DNA from: Bacteroidales bacterium
Lineage (GTDB): Bacteria > Bacteroidota > Bacteroidia > Bacteroidales > UBA932
Length of the DNA: 37,987 bases
Reading direction: 5' to 3'
Assembly (NCBI GenBank): GCA_017504965.1
Contig: JAFVQD010000023.1
Span: 1 to 37,987 of the forward strand
Positions 8,553 to 17,649 of this stretch are shown here, piece after piece. The translations under genes and the position numbers were made by a program. Within the stretch, counting starts at the first letter, position 1, and each line of letters begins with the position of its first letter. The notes under the pieces were generated by a model that saw only the letters and a list, made by a program, of their open reading frames with translations, did not search any database and was not told the origin of the DNA.

Positions 8553-9364
8553 GATGCGCCTCCGGATTTATCATCCACTTCAAGTCTGCCTACACTGCTG
8601 TTATAATATAGTTTGGATGCCCCTGAAAGATCCACCTCAAGATATTTCACCACCTCCACAGTAGCTGATGATGCCCCTGAAAGATCCACCACAGCAGTCT
8701 CACACACCATTTTGGCTCCATCTATTTTGGATGCGCCGGAACCATCCAGATCCATCGATTTTGTCTGCCCATCCATAACTATTTTAGATGCACCGGAGCA
8801 GTCAATATCCAATTCTCCAAATTTTCCTTCAATATACACATTTGAAGCTCCACTTGCATCCAGTGAACAATCATCAAATACACCATTCAGATTCAGTTTG
8901 GAAGCACCGGAAATATCGAAATCCCCCTCATTTGCCTCCACACAGAGTTTTTTCACATTAGATGCACCGCTGAACTCCCCATCAAACTCCAAAACCTCAA
9001 ACACTTCATCAGAATAGAACGATGTAGCCCCAGACATAGAGAGCCCGGAGAGCTCTTTAACCCCTATTTCTGCTTCAAACACCTTATTCCCCATATTTTT
9101 TGACAATCTGTTTGGCAGTCGTGCGCTATCTATACCGACAAACAGGACACCGTGGGAAACACGGACCACCAGATAAGGCTCATACTCCTCATCTATCGTT
9201 ATGGTCACACTGGGTTCGGACGATTTCACCACAGTAATATCAAAACTGTACGACACATCTATTTTTGTAAAATTACCCACCTTTACATCCTTTGTGATAT
9301 TTGCAGCAAAAATATTTGCCGAGAAAGCCACCATAGCAGCCATAAACAAAAAAATCTTCTTCAT
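8537..9364 (-). CDS. Secreted head-GIN domain protein (DUF2807)
   Basis: 275 residues with a signal peptide (MKKIFLFMAAMVAFSANIFA). The mature part begins with the family pattern NITKDVKVGNFTKIDVSYSF and then forms a beta-helix of short repeats. The motif SGA(S/T) recurs eight times (LSMSGATS, EFSGAS, DISGAS, DASGAS, DCSGAS, DGSGAS, DLSGAS, DLSGAS), each marking one turn of the right-handed helix. This is the 'putative auto-transporter adhesin, head GIN domain' family, common in Bacteroidetes; its function is not known. It starts 3 bases after the stop of the sigma-adjacent membrane protein, so it is the last gene of the sigma operon and may be its effector or envelope-stress target. Confidence 0.88.
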   Translation of the reverse strand: MKKIFLFMAAMVAFSANIFAANITKDVKVGNFTKIDVSYSFDITVVKSSEPSVTITIDEEYEPYLVVRVSHGVLFVGIDSARLPNRLSKNMGNKVFEAEIGVKELSGLSMSGATSFYSDEVFEVLEFDGEFSGASNVKKLCVEANEGDFDISGASKLNLNGVFDDCSLDASGASNVYIEGKFGELDIDCSGASKIVMDGQTKSMDLDGSGASKIDGAKMVCETAVVDLSGASSATVEVVKYLEVDLSGASKLYYNSSVGRLEVDDKSGGASLKKR

Positions 9365-9366
9365 AA

Positions 9367-9834
9367 CTATCTGCTTTTTACGATTGTTTTTAATTCCATA
9401 ATTCCATTCAATTTATCTTGATAATACCCCTTTATTACCGTTAATTTCTCTGAAGCGCGCATTTCATCCGGAAGTAACGATATCAGAGGAACACCCTCAT
9501 TACTAACATTTTCTATCACCTCATTTAAAGTTTCTATTTCGCTAACATTTACAGACATCTGCAGCTCTGCAGTGATGATTGCCACCTCCCTGCAATACCT
9601 CTTGTACACCCGTAGCATCTCCTTTTCAGGGGTATAAAAGTCCCACACAAGACCAATCCCCAGGAGGACAATTACTACTGCTGCCACACCGATACCTCTC
9701 TTGTAGAATCTCCACGCACCCCCCCTATCAGGCTTCTCGACCTTGGCCACAAATCTCTCGAAGTCACCCTCCAAAGGGAGTTCGGAATCAAACTCTGCCC
9801 TATGCTGTGATATTATCCTATTCAATTCATTCAT
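9367..9834 (-). CDS. Single-pass membrane protein next to ECF sigma factor (possible anti-sigma)
   Basis: 155 residues. Residues 1-45 are charged and cytosolic (MNELNRIISQHRAEFDSELP..), residues ~48-65 (GIGVAAVVIVLLGIGLVW) span the membrane, and the remaining ~90 residues would face the periplasm and are helical. No zinc-binding anti-sigma motif (HxxxCxxC) is present. The ATG overlaps the sigma-factor stop as ATGA, which implies translational coupling. Topology and position fit an anti-sigma partner, but this assignment is inference from context only. Confidence 0.7.
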   Translation of the reverse strand: MNELNRIISQHRAEFDSELPLEGDFERFVAKVEKPDRGGAWRFYKRGIGVAAVVIVLLGIGLVWDFYTPEKEMLRVYKRYCREVAIITAELQMSVNVSEIETLNEVIENVSNEGVPLISLLPDEMRASEKLTVIKGYYQDKLNGIMELKTIVKSR

Positions 9835-10322
9835 AACTCGTTAACTATTTTAATCAATTTATCCCTTCCCCTCATATACTGGCTTCGTACTGTGCTCTCC
9901 TTCACTTCTAAAATCTTGGCCACCTCCTCATAGTCAAACCCCTCAAACAAAATCATCGAAAGGACGGCTCTATATCCGTCTGGAAGCCTCGCCAGCCCCT
10001 CTTTTATTTTCGGGATCATATCAGCAGTACCCCTCCACTTCACATCCCCAATATTCTCTACCAAATCTGCCTTATACTCCTCCATAAATTCAAGATCCCT
10101 TTTCTTCTTTCTCACCCTGTCTATAGCCCCCCTTACGGCACTCTTCACCAGCCAAGCCTCTTCTTTAGGTAATGGAAGTGACATCCCTGATTTCAAATAC
10201 TTTATCATCACATCCTGCATCACCTCTTCTGCATCCATCCGATCCCCCAGAATCCTATATGAGGTATTGAACAGACGCACCCTGTACCGATGATAAAATG
10301 TATTGATCTCTTCGCGTGTCAT
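9831..10322 (-). CDS. RNA polymerase sigma factor, ECF type
   Basis: 163 residues, usual for ECF sigma factors. Region 2 is visible as SYRILGDRMDAEEVMQDVMI with the following YLKSG, and region 4 as LPDGYRAVLSMILFEGFDYE then VAKILEVKESTVRSQYMRGR, a helix-turn-helix that reads the -35 element. The linker contains the VKSAVRGAIDRVRKKKRD segment that follows region 2. It starts the three-gene operon sigma / membrane protein / head-GIN. The region upstream holds TATATTTA (minus strand, 10345-10338), only a near match to a -7 box, which may mean that the gene uses another promoter type, for example self-regulation. Confidence 0.92.
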   Translation of the reverse strand: MTREEINTFYHRYRVRLFNTSYRILGDRMDAEEVMQDVMIKYLKSGMSLPLPKEEAWLVKSAVRGAIDRVRKKKRDLEFMEEYKADLVENIGDVKWRGTADMIPKIKEGLARLPDGYRAVLSMILFEGFDYEEVAKILEVKESTVRSQYMRGRDKLIKIVNEL

Positions 10323-10347
10323 TTCAGTTTATTTACATAAATATAAC

Positions 10348-10375
10348 GAAAAAGGATGCAAGTTTGTTGCATCCT
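10348..10375 (-). terminator. Rho-independent terminator after rlmB
   Basis: On the minus strand a 9-bp perfect stem AGGATGCAA / TTGCATCCT with a 5-nt loop is followed by TTTTT. It lies 25 bases after the rlmB stop and closes the long valS-rlmB operon, separating it from the sigma operon. Confidence 0.85.
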
Positions 10376-10399
10376 CCTCCAGATATTTATAAAAATTTC

Positions 10400-11146
10400 C
10401 TAAAGTTTTCCACCCCGTTGGCGAACTGCTTCATACAGGCACACCGCAGTGGCTACAGACACGTTAAGGGAGCTGATCTCCCCGGCCATAGGGATTTTCC
10501 CCTTCTCATCACACAGGGCAAGCATCGAATCTGAGATACCTTTCCCTTCAGAACCCATTACAATGGCGGTAGGCTTAGTAAAATCTACCCCGTAGATATC
10601 CTTGTCACTCTTTTCAGTAGCACCCACGATCTGGAATCCCTGCTCCTTAAGATACATCGCCGGAAGGCGGAGATTCTGGGTCTTGGCCACATTGATGCGG
10701 AGCAATGCACCTGCAGAGGCCTTGATCCCTTCAGATGTGATGGCAGCACCACCTTTTGCAGGGACTATGATTCCTGAAGCTCCGGCACACTCTGCTGTAC
10801 GGGCGATGGCCCCGAGGTTCCGCACATCACTCACCCCATCCAGCATAATGAAAACTGGGGCGGGATGCTGCATCAGCGCAATATCTACCATCTCTTCAAA
10901 TGGAGTGTAGTCAATCTTTGAAAATAAGGCAATTACCCCTTGGTGATTTCCCTTACAAACTTTATTAAGACGCTCTGCAGGGACGAACTGCGCCTGCACA
11001 CCTTTCTCTTTCAAAAGCTCCATAAGTTCTCTGAACTGAGGGGAATCAAGTCCCTGCTTCAGCATCACCTTATCGATATTTTTCCCGGCACGCACCGCCT
11101 CCATTACAGGGTGCATTCCAAACAGGTAATTCAATTTCTCTTCCAT
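10400..11146 (-). CDS. rlmB: 23S rRNA (guanosine-2'-O)-methyltransferase RlmB (SpoU family)
   Basis: 248 residues. The N-terminal substrate-binding domain starts FGMHPVMEAVRAGKNIDKVM. The three SPOUT motifs follow: LDGVSDVRNLGAIARTAECA (motif 1), IVMGSEGKGIS (motif 2) and ISSLNVSVATAVCLYEAVRQ (motif 3), which form the trefoil knot that binds SAM. In E. coli RlmB modifies G2251 of the 23S rRNA P loop; the substrate here is inferred from family. It is the last gene of the minus-strand operon, 13 bases after the ABC-F gene. Confidence 0.92.
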   Translation of the reverse strand: MEEKLNYLFGMHPVMEAVRAGKNIDKVMLKQGLDSPQFRELMELLKEKGVQAQFVPAERLNKVCKGNHQGVIALFSKIDYTPFEEMVDIALMQHPAPVFIMLDGVSDVRNLGAIARTAECAGASGIIVPAKGGAAITSEGIKASAGALLRINVAKTQNLRLPAMYLKEQGFQIVGATEKSDKDIYGVDFTKPTAIVMGSEGKGISDSMLALCDEKGKIPMAGEISSLNVSVATAVCLYEAVRQRGGKL

Positions 11147-11159
11147 ATCTATAAAAAAA

Positions 11160-13100
11160 TTATTCTGACAGCATCATCCACTCCTCCATCCTGACATCCA
11201 GCTCCCTTTTAAGCTCCAGATACTCTCTGGTAAGGGTATCTATATCTGTACCCGCTTCAGGCATAGCCAACTTCCCCTCTATCTCTTTCATCTTCTCCTC
11301 CAGCCCTTTGATCTTCTTCTCGCATATCTCCACCTGCTTCTGCTTGCGTCGCAGCTCCTTCTGCTCTTCGTATGAGAGCTTTGCACCTTTATCTTGAGCC
11401 ACAGGAGCCGCCTCTGCCACCTTTTTAGGGGCAGGAGCCTCTTTTTTAGCCTCTTCTGCGGGCAATTCAAGCTCAGACAGGTTCTCTATCTTCCTCCTCT
11501 CCAGAAATGCTGAAATACCGCCAAGATGCTCTTTTATCTTCCCATCCCTGAACTCGTACACCTTATCCACAAGTCCATCGAGAAAATCCCTGTCGTGGGA
11601 TACTATCACCAGTGTACCGTCATATTTGACCAGCGCCTGTTTGAGGATATCTTTTGAGCGGATATCCATATGGTTTGTAGGCTCATCGAGTGCCAGAAGA
11701 TTGTAAGGTTTGAGGATAAGTTTGGCCATCGCCAGGCGGGATCTTTCGCCACCGCTCAGCACAGCCACCTTTTTATCTATATCCTCTCCTCTGAAGAGGA
11801 ATGCTCCAAGTATATCCCTGAGTTTGAACCGTATATCGCCTACCGCCACTTTATCCAGAGTATCGAACACCGTATCATTCTTATCCAGAATATCCTCCTG
11901 ATTCTGAGCATAATACCCCAGAGCCACATTATATCCCAGTGCTGCCTCACCCTCCAGAGGATACAGTTCGGATGTGATAATCTTCATCATAGTGGACTTG
12001 CCTTCACCATTCCTCCCCACAAAAGCCACCTTCTCCCCCCTCATAATGGTCATATCAGCATCCTTGAAGACCACTTTACGTCCATTCTCATAACCGGCAG
12101 CCATATCCCTCACCTTAAGGACCACATCTCCGGATCTGGGTGCAGGTGGGAATTTCACACTCAGAGCAGAATTGTCCTCTACCTCCACCTCTATCCTCTC
12201 GAGCTTGTCAAGCTGCTTGATTCGGGACTGCACCTGATTCGATTTTGTGGGTTTGTATCTGAATTTTTCGATAAATTCCTCGGTTTTTTCTATCATCCTC
12301 TGCTGGTTCTCGTATGCAGCCCTCTGCTGCGCCATCCTCTCTGCACGAAGCTCTTTGAACCTGCTGTAAGGGACCTTGTAGTCGTGGATCTTGCCGAGCA
12401 TAATCTCGACAGTCCTGTTGGTCACCCTATCGAGAAATCTCCTGTCGTGGGAGATCAGAAGAAGGGTTCCGGAATACGAAGTAAGATAATCTTCGAGCCA
12501 CTGTATAGACTCGATATCCAGGTGGTTAGTAGGCTCATCCAGCATTATTACCTTAGGTCGGAGCAGAAGCACCTTTGCCAGCTCCACACGCATATTCCAC
12601 CCCTGCGAAAATGTCCCCCTCTTTCTGGTCAGCTCCTCTTTTTTGAAGCCCAGTCCCATAAGGGTCTTCTCTGCCTGAAGTCTGGGAGAATCTGACTGCG
12701 CATATGCCAGACGGTCATTTATGTCGTTGAGTTCCTCGATGAGTCGGTGATAGCCTGCGGACTCGTAATCTGTCCTGGTAGCGAGCTCTACATTTATCTC
12801 CTCCATCCTGTCCTGCATCGCAAACATATCGGCAAATGCAGTCATCGCCTCATCTATTACACTCCTCTCTTTCGAGTACTCCATTATCTGAGGCAAATAG
12901 CCGATAGTGAGATCCTGCGGTTTGAGAATCCTCCCTGATGTGAGAGACTCCACCCCCATAATCAGCTTCAGAATGGTAGATTTTCCCGCTCCGTTTTTCC
13001 CCACCAGGGCAATATGCTCACCATCACTTATATGAAAGTTTATGCTGTCCAGGAGGGTAAATCCTCCGAAAGAGACAGTCAGATCGTTAATGGAAATCAT
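11160..13100 (-). CDS. ABC-F family ribosome-associated ATPase
   Basis: 646 residues with two ATP-binding cassettes and no membrane domain. NBD1 has Walker A GKNGAGKST (Lys40), signature FSQGWNMRVELAK and Walker B VIMLDEPTNHLD. The interdomain linker (LRAERMAQQRAAYENQQRMI...) is the P-site tRNA interaction motif region. NBD2 has GRNGEGKST, LSGGERSRLAMAK and LLALDEPTNHMD. A C-terminal charged coiled coil (from ~570: SYEEQKELRRKQKQVEICEK) follows. Members act on the ribosome in translation, and some protect against antibiotics; nothing here singles out a resistance subtype, and the location with valS and rlmB favours a housekeeping role. The start overlaps the tatC stop by 4 bases. Confidence 0.92.
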   Translation of the reverse strand: MISINDLTVSFGGFTLLDSINFHISDGEHIALVGKNGAGKSTILKLIMGVESLTSGRILKPQDLTIGYLPQIMEYSKERSVIDEAMTAFADMFAMQDRMEEINVELATRTDYESAGYHRLIEELNDINDRLAYAQSDSPRLQAEKTLMGLGFKKEELTRKRGTFSQGWNMRVELAKVLLLRPKVIMLDEPTNHLDIESIQWLEDYLTSYSGTLLLISHDRRFLDRVTNRTVEIMLGKIHDYKVPYSRFKELRAERMAQQRAAYENQQRMIEKTEEFIEKFRYKPTKSNQVQSRIKQLDKLERIEVEVEDNSALSVKFPPAPRSGDVVLKVRDMAAGYENGRKVVFKDADMTIMRGEKVAFVGRNGEGKSTMMKIITSELYPLEGEAALGYNVALGYYAQNQEDILDKNDTVFDTLDKVAVGDIRFKLRDILGAFLFRGEDIDKKVAVLSGGERSRLAMAKLILKPYNLLALDEPTNHMDIRSKDILKQALVKYDGTLVIVSHDRDFLDGLVDKVYEFRDGKIKEHLGGISAFLERRKIENLSELELPAEEAKKEAPAPKKVAEAAPVAQDKGAKLSYEEQKELRRKQKQVEICEKKIKGLEEKMKEIEGKLAMPEAGTDIDTLTREYLELKRELDVRMEEWMMLSE

Positions 13101-13888
13101 TCTTCTTCCTCCTCCTCTACTTTTTCTTTACACATCAGTATAGATACCTCATAAAGCATATACAGAGGGAGTGCTACCATAAACAGGGTAAATGCATCCC
13201 CTGAAGGGGTTATCACCGCTGCAAGCACCATAAGCACCACCACTGCGTGTTTTCTGTATTTGCGGAGCAACCCCTTATGAATCACCCCTAATCTGGACAA
13301 TATGGCCGCCAGCGCAGGCATCTCAAACACAATACCCATCACCAGTATAAGCCTGATAAACATCGAAATATACGATGAGAGGGAGATCTGGTTAGGGACA
13401 TCGGCACTCACCTGATAGGTCCCCAGAAACCTGAGGGTCAAGGGAAATACAAAAAAATATCCCACGGCCACCCCCATATAGAAAAGGAGGGATGCGAAGC
13501 CGAATGCACTTTTTATCACCCCTTTTTCATTGGCATAGAGTGCAGGGCTGATAAATCCCCAGAGCAGATAGACTATAAAGGGGAACGCCACAACAAATGC
13601 CAGATAAAAAGAGACCTTTATATGGATAAAGAACTGGGCTGCCAGATCTATATTTATCAGCTCCAGTGAGAACTCATCCAGCGGAGACAGCCCCACGAGT
13701 GCAAACAATGCATTGAACCACCGGTACAGCGCAAAGTCCCCCTCTATCGGAGCCAGAATGACATCATTAAAAATAAAGTCCTTGCCGATAAAGATGACCA
13801 CCATAAAGAGCAATATGGCACCGAGCGCACGGAATATCACCTTCCGCAGCTCATCCAAGTGCTCCCAAAATGTCATCTCCTGAGCCAC
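13097..13888 (-). CDS. tatC: Twin-arginine translocase subunit TatC
   Basis: 263 residues. The start MTFWEHLDELRKVIFRALGA is the TatC N-terminal motif (FWEHLDELRK), followed by six hydrophobic spans. The conserved cytosolic loop SPALYANEKGVIKSAFGF with Glu is present, as is the final TPSGDAFTLFMVALPLYMLY segment. TatC recognises the twin-arginine signal peptide. The insert between TM1 and TM2 (NDVILAPIEGDFALYRWFNA and following residues) is long, as is common in Bacteroidetes. The gene begins 2 bases after the tatA stop. Confidence 0.95.
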   Translation of the reverse strand: MAQEMTFWEHLDELRKVIFRALGAILLFMVVIFIGKDFIFNDVILAPIEGDFALYRWFNALFALVGLSPLDEFSLELINIDLAAQFFIHIKVSFYLAFVVAFPFIVYLLWGFISPALYANEKGVIKSAFGFASLLFYMGVAVGYFFVFPLTLRFLGTYQVSADVPNQISLSSYISMFIRLILVMGIVFEMPALAAILSRLGVIHKGLLRKYRKHAVVVLMVLAAVITPSGDAFTLFMVALPLYMLYEVSILMCKEKVEEEEEE

Positions 13889-13890
13889 TA

Positions 13891-14118
13891 CTATTTTTTC
13901 TTGTCAGAATTTAGTGTATCGTTGATCTCTTTGGTCTCTTTGTCCAGGTCAAGTTCATCCTGAACATCTTTCATTCCATCCTTAAAGCTCTTGACACCTT
14001 TACCGATGCCCTTCATAAGCTCCGGAATCTTTTTACCGCCAAAAAACAATAGAACGATCAAAGCGATAACGATGATTTCAGTCATACCTATTGACCCTAA
14101 AAACAACAAAGTTCTCAT
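13891..14118 (-). CDS. tatA: Twin-arginine translocase pore subunit TatA/TatB-like
   Basis: 75 residues. One membrane span (TEIIVIALIVLLFFGGKK) is followed by the FGxKKIPEL hinge and an amphipathic helix (MKGIGKGVKSFKDGMKD), then an acidic/basic tail. This is the TatA plan; only one TatA-like gene is present, as in two-component TatAC systems. The start could also be the Met at residue 12 (MTEIIVIAL), which would match the usual family start more closely. Confidence 0.92.
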   Translation of the reverse strand: MRTLLFLGSIGMTEIIVIALIVLLFFGGKKIPELMKGIGKGVKSFKDGMKDVQDELDLDKETKEINDTLNSDKKK

Positions 14119-14144
14119 ATTTTAATTATTTAATGAATAATACT

Positions 14145-14564
14145 TTACTTACTTCCACTTACAGCTTTACTAAATGCGTCCACAAACTCCTTGGGAGCCC
14201 TTATAGGTCGTCTGGTATCCTTATTCAGGAAGCCGAGCACCACATCACCTTCACACACCAGATCTCCATTCTGGTTAAAAATCTGTGTATGAACTTCCAC
14301 CCTGGCCATAGGCTCCTTTTCCACAGTAGAGACGATTCTCAGCTTGTCTCCAAGTCTGGCAGGAGTTTTATATTTGCACGAGACAGAACTCACAGGCATT
14401 ATAAATCCCAGCTCTTCAAATCTGATCACAGGAAGTCCAAGATCATCCATCATCTTCCCCCTGCCACATTCGAAGTAGCGGATATAGTTTGAATGGTGGA
14501 CTATTCCCATCTGGTCAGTCTCATAGAAGCGGACCTCAAGTTCCATCTCTGACTGGTACAACAT
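14145..14564 (-). CDS. Acyl-CoA thioesterase, YbgC/4HBT hotdog family
   Basis: 139 residues. The sequence MELEVRFYETDQMGIVHHSNYIRYFECGR carries the 4-hydroxybenzoyl-CoA thioesterase signature with the catalytic Asp in ETDQMGIVHHSNY. A second conserved segment is RLGDKLRIVSTVEKEPMARV. These enzymes hydrolyse acyl-CoA or acyl-ACP thioesters; in proteobacteria YbgC sits with the Tol-Pal genes, but here it is between valS and tatA. It starts 3 bases after the valS stop, so it is translated from the valS mRNA. Confidence 0.88.
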   Translation of the reverse strand: MLYQSEMELEVRFYETDQMGIVHHSNYIRYFECGRGKMMDDLGLPVIRFEELGFIMPVSSVSCKYKTPARLGDKLRIVSTVEKEPMARVEVHTQIFNQNGDLVCEGDVVLGFLNKDTRRPIRAPKEFVDAFSKAVSGSK

Positions 14565-14567
14565 ACT

Positions 14568-17216
14568 CTATTTCTTAAGATTAGCTATACTGTTCTTCAA
14601 GTTTTCAATCTTGGTGGTGGCGTCGCTCTGTTTCTTCCTCTCCATAGCTACCACCGCCTCCGGTGCATTCTGTACAAATCTCTCGTTTGAAAGCTTAGCC
14701 TCCACACCTTTTAGGAATTTGGACAAGTGTGCTATCTCTGCCTCCATCTTGGCGATCTCCTCCTCTGCATTTACCATACCTGTAAGTGGCACGAAGAATT
14801 CGATAGTATCCACCATAAACGCTGCACCATTCACACTGTTGTCTATCTCTGACACCAAAGAGACCTCCGAGAGGTTAGCCATCCTTTTCACCACAGATAC
14901 GATCTTCTCAGGGAATGCACCTTTAATCTGAAGAGTCAGAGCCTCTTTAGGTGAAAGCCCCTTTGACTGACGTATATTTCTTACAGATGCGATGGCACCT
15001 ACACCCTGCTCAAATGCGTGGATAGTCTCTACGCTATAAGGAGCCGCTTTTGGCTGAGGCTGAAGCATAATGGTCTCACCATCTTTTCTCTCTTCGATAT
15101 TCTGCCATAGCTCTTCAGTGATGAAAGGCATTATAGGGTGAAGAAGTCTCAGAAGCTTCTCGAAGAATACGATAGTGGTATCGTAGGTCACCTTGTCGAT
15201 AGGTTTTCCGTATTCAGGTTTGATAACCTCCAGATACCAGGCACAGAAGTCGTCCCAGAAGAACTTGTAGAGGGTCATCAGAGCATCTGAAAGTCTGAAC
15301 TTCGAGAAGTGCTCATCTATAGTCTCGATGGTCTGGGAAAGTTTGTTGTCAAACCACTCGGCAGCAAGTTTCGAGTGCTCACTCTGCTGAATATCTGCAC
15401 TCACCTCCCAACCTCTGATAAGACGGTAGGCGTTCCAAATCTTGTTACAGAAGTTTCTGCCCTGCTCTACCTGTGACTCATCAAACAGGATATCGTTACC
15501 TGCCGAACTGCACAGAAGCATACCGAGTCTCACACCGTCTGCACCGAACTGCTCCATAAGCTTGATAGGATCGGGTGAGTTGCCGAGAGATTTGGACATC
15601 TTTCTGCCGAGCTTGTCCCTTACGATACCTGTCAGATATACATTTCTGAAAGGCACCTCCTGACAGAACTCGCCACCTGCCATAATCATACGCGCTACCC
15701 AGAAGAAAAGGATCTCAGGGGCGGTAATCAGGTCATTTGTAGGATAATAGTATGCAAGTTCCGCATTAGGATCCCTGTCAGGGCGACCTGGTTTGGATGG
15801 ATCAAATACAGATACAGGCCACAACCAAGATGAGAACCAGGTATCAAGCACGTCATCATCCCTTCTTAGATCCTCCATCTTCACAGATGGATCTATCTTC
15901 TGTGCAGCTGCCAATGCCTCCTCGATGGTAGCCTCCACTACGAATTCACCATTTGGAAGGTAGTATGCAGGGATCTGCTGTCCCCACCACAGCTGACGTG
16001 AGATACACCAGTCACGGACATTCTCCATCCAGTGACGGTATGTATTTCTGAATTTGTCAGGGATAAGCTTGATCTCTCCGTTCTCCACTTTAGCCAAAGC
16101 ATCTTTTGCCAGATCCTCCATCTTCAAGAACCACTGAAGTGAAAGTCTTGGTTCGATAACGGCATTTGTCCTCTCAGAATAGCCCACTTGTGAAAGATAG
16201 TTCTCTTCCTTCTCCAGATGTCCTGCCTCATCGAGCATCTTGGTAATCTTCTTACGTGCCACGAACCTGTCCTCACCGATAAGAATCTGAGCTTTCTCGT
16301 TTAGACATCCGTGTTCATCGATAATATCGATAACAGGGAGTTTATGTTTGATACCGAGTTCGTAGTCGTTGATATCGTGTGCAGGGGTCACTTTAAGACA
16401 TCCTGTACCGAAGTCCATAGTCACATAGCTGTCCTCGATGATAGGTATCTCTTTATTTATAAGGGGAACAAACACCTTTTTACCTTTGAGGTAGTGATAC
16501 CTTTCGTCCTCAGGGTTAATACATACAGCTGCATCGGCCATAATGGTCTCAGGACGTGTAGTGGCGATCACGATATATTTATCAGAAGGTTTGCCATCCT
16601 CTGAGATGAAATATCTGAGATAGTAAAGTTTTGATTGGGTCTCTTTACGGATTACCTCCTCGTCACTTACAGCGGTCAGAGACTGTGGATCCCAGTTCAC
16701 CATCCTCACACCACGATAGATGTAACCTTTCTTGTAAAAATATACGAAAGTATTGATAACAGCTTCACTTAAAGGCTCATCCATAGTAAATTTGGTTCTA
16801 TCCCAGTCGCAGGATGCACCGAGCTTCTTAAGCTGCTCAAGGATAATACCACCGTGTTTCTCCTTCCACTCCCACGCGTGTTTGAGGAACTCCTCACGGG
16901 TCAGTGACGACTTCTCTATCCCCTGCTCTTTAAGTTTGGCCACCACTTTAGCCTCAGTAGCGATAGATGCGTGGTCAGTACCGGGTACCCAGCAGGCATT
17001 CTTGCCGTTCATCCTCGCGCGACGCACCAATACATCCTGAATGGTATTGTTCAACATATGCCCCATATGGAGCACACCGGTCACGTTTGGTGGTGGAATC
17101 ACGATAGTATAAGGCTCTCTCTCATCGGGTTCCGAGTGAAAATATTTGTTTTTCAACCAATAAGCATACCACTTATCTTCTACCTCCAAGGGGTTGTATT
17201 TTACAGGTAATTCCAT
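14568..17216 (-). CDS. valS: Valyl-tRNA synthetase
   Basis: 882 residues, the normal length. Class I signature HMGH is at residues 50-53 ([15 protein letters not shown]) and KMSKS is in [14 protein letters not shown]. The editing domain ([13 protein letters not shown]), the anticodon-binding helical domain and a C-terminal coiled-coil arm ([20 protein letters not shown]...) are all present. It charges tRNA-Val. It is the first gene of a six-gene minus-strand operon (valS, thioesterase, tatA, tatC, ABC-F, rlmB) ending at the terminator at 10348. The ATG is preceded by an A+T-rich leader with a -7 box at 17269-17262. Confidence 0.97.
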   Translation of the reverse strand: MELPVKYNPLEVEDKWYAYWLKNKYFHSEPDEREPYTIVIPPPNVTGVLHMGHMLNNTIQDVLVRRARMNGKNACWVPGTDHASIATEAKVVAKLKEQGIEKSSLTREEFLKHAWEWKEKHGGIILEQLKKLGASCDWDRTKFTMDEPLSEAVINTFVYFYKKGYIYRGVRMVNWDPQSLTAVSDEEVIRKETQSKLYYLRYFISEDGKPSDKYIVIATTRPETIMADAAVCINPEDERYHYLKGKKVFVPLINKEIPIIEDSYVTMDFGTGCLKVTPAHDINDYELGIKHKLPVIDIIDEHGCLNEKAQILIGEDRFVARKKITKMLDEAGHLEKEENYLSQVGYSERTNAVIEPRLSLQWFLKMEDLAKDALAKVENGEIKLIPDKFRNTYRHWMENVRDWCISRQLWWGQQIPAYYLPNGEFVVEATIEEALAAAQKIDPSVKMEDLRRDDDVLDTWFSSWLWPVSVFDPSKPGRPDRDPNAELAYYYPTNDLITAPEILFFWVARMIMAGGEFCQEVPFRNVYLTGIVRDKLGRKMSKSLGNSPDPIKLMEQFGADGVRLGMLLCSSAGNDILFDESQVEQGRNFCNKIWNAYRLIRGWEVSADIQQSEHSKLAAEWFDNKLSQTIETIDEHFSKFRLSDALMTLYKFFWDDFCAWYLEVIKPEYGKPIDKVTYDTTIVFFEKLLRLLHPIMPFITEELWQNIEERKDGETIMLQPQPKAAPYSVETIHAFEQGVGAIASVRNIRQSKGLSPKEALTLQIKGAFPEKIVSVVKRMANLSEVSLVSEIDNSVNGAAFMVDTIEFFVPLTGMVNAEEEIAKMEAEIAHLSKFLKGVEAKLSNERFVQNAPEAVVAMERKKQSDATTKIENLKNSIANLKK

Positions 17217-17261
17217 AAATATTGTTATTCTATTATATTATCCTTTTATCTTAACAAACTG

Positions 17262-17269
17262 CAAATTTA
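17262..17269 (-). promoter_or_regulatory. -7 box of valS promoter
   Basis: TAAATTTG on the minus strand matches TAnnTTTG and lies ~45 nt upstream of the valS ATG. I see no good -33 partner. It is 13 bp from the oppositely directed -7 box at 17283, so the two promoters share the intergenic space back to back. Confidence 0.5.
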
Positions 17270-17282
17270 CACATTTTATTCC

Positions 17283-17290
17283 TATCTTTG
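17283..17290 (+). promoter_or_regulatory. -7 box of the DUF3467-DUF2520-KdsC-Maf operon
   Basis: TATCTTTG is an exact TAnnTTTG match, 23 nt before the ATG at 17314. It decides the start: frames upstream of 17314 in the same phase would include the promoter. No clear -33 element. Confidence 0.6.
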
Positions 17291-17313
17291 TGCATAGTAA
17301 CATTCAAAATATT

Positions 17314-17640
17314 ATGGAAAATAACCAGAAAAATCTGCAAGGTAAGGAATTAAGCCTGAATCTGCCCGAAGAGGTAGCCAAAGGGAGTTATGCAAACCTG
17401 GCCATCATCACACACTCGACCAGCGAGTTCATCATAGATTTTGCCCGTATCCTCCCCGGCATCCCCAAGCCTCCGGTAACCAACAGGATCATTATGACAC
17501 CTGAGCACGCAAAACGTCTTGCCAGGGCACTTGAAGACAATATTGCCAAGTTCGAGAGCCAGTTCGGCGAGATCAAACTCCCCGAGCAAAAGATGGTCCT
17601 CCCCCCTATGGGATTTGGCCCCAATACCCCTAATGCCTAA
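17314..17640 (+). CDS. DUF3467 family protein
   Basis: 108 residues from ATG 17314. The core LPEEVAKGSYANLAIITHST and SEFIIDFARILPGIPKPPV, followed by RIIMTPEHAKRLARALEDN and an IxKFExxFGEIK segment, is the complete DUF3467 pattern, a small soluble family found across Bacteroidetes and other bacteria. Its function is unknown. The C-terminal tail is Pro/Gly-rich (LPPMGFGPNTPNA) and probably flexible. It is the first gene of a four-gene plus-strand operon, 9 bases ahead of the DUF2520 gene. Confidence 0.9.
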   Translation: MENNQKNLQGKELSLNLPEEVAKGSYANLAIITHSTSEFIIDFARILPGIPKPPVTNRIIMTPEHAKRLARALEDNIAKFESQFGEIKLPEQKMVLPPMGFGPNTPNA

Positions 17641-17649
17641 CCGCCAGGA

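Noticed and set aside
8613-9017. Plus-strand frame with repeated DAPE segments opposite the head-GIN gene
   Set aside because: The repeats are the antisense reading of the SGAS-coding repeats of the real gene.
11160-13100. Antibiotic-resistance ABC-F protein
   Set aside because: The linker has no feature that I can tie to a resistance subtype, and the operon is housekeeping.
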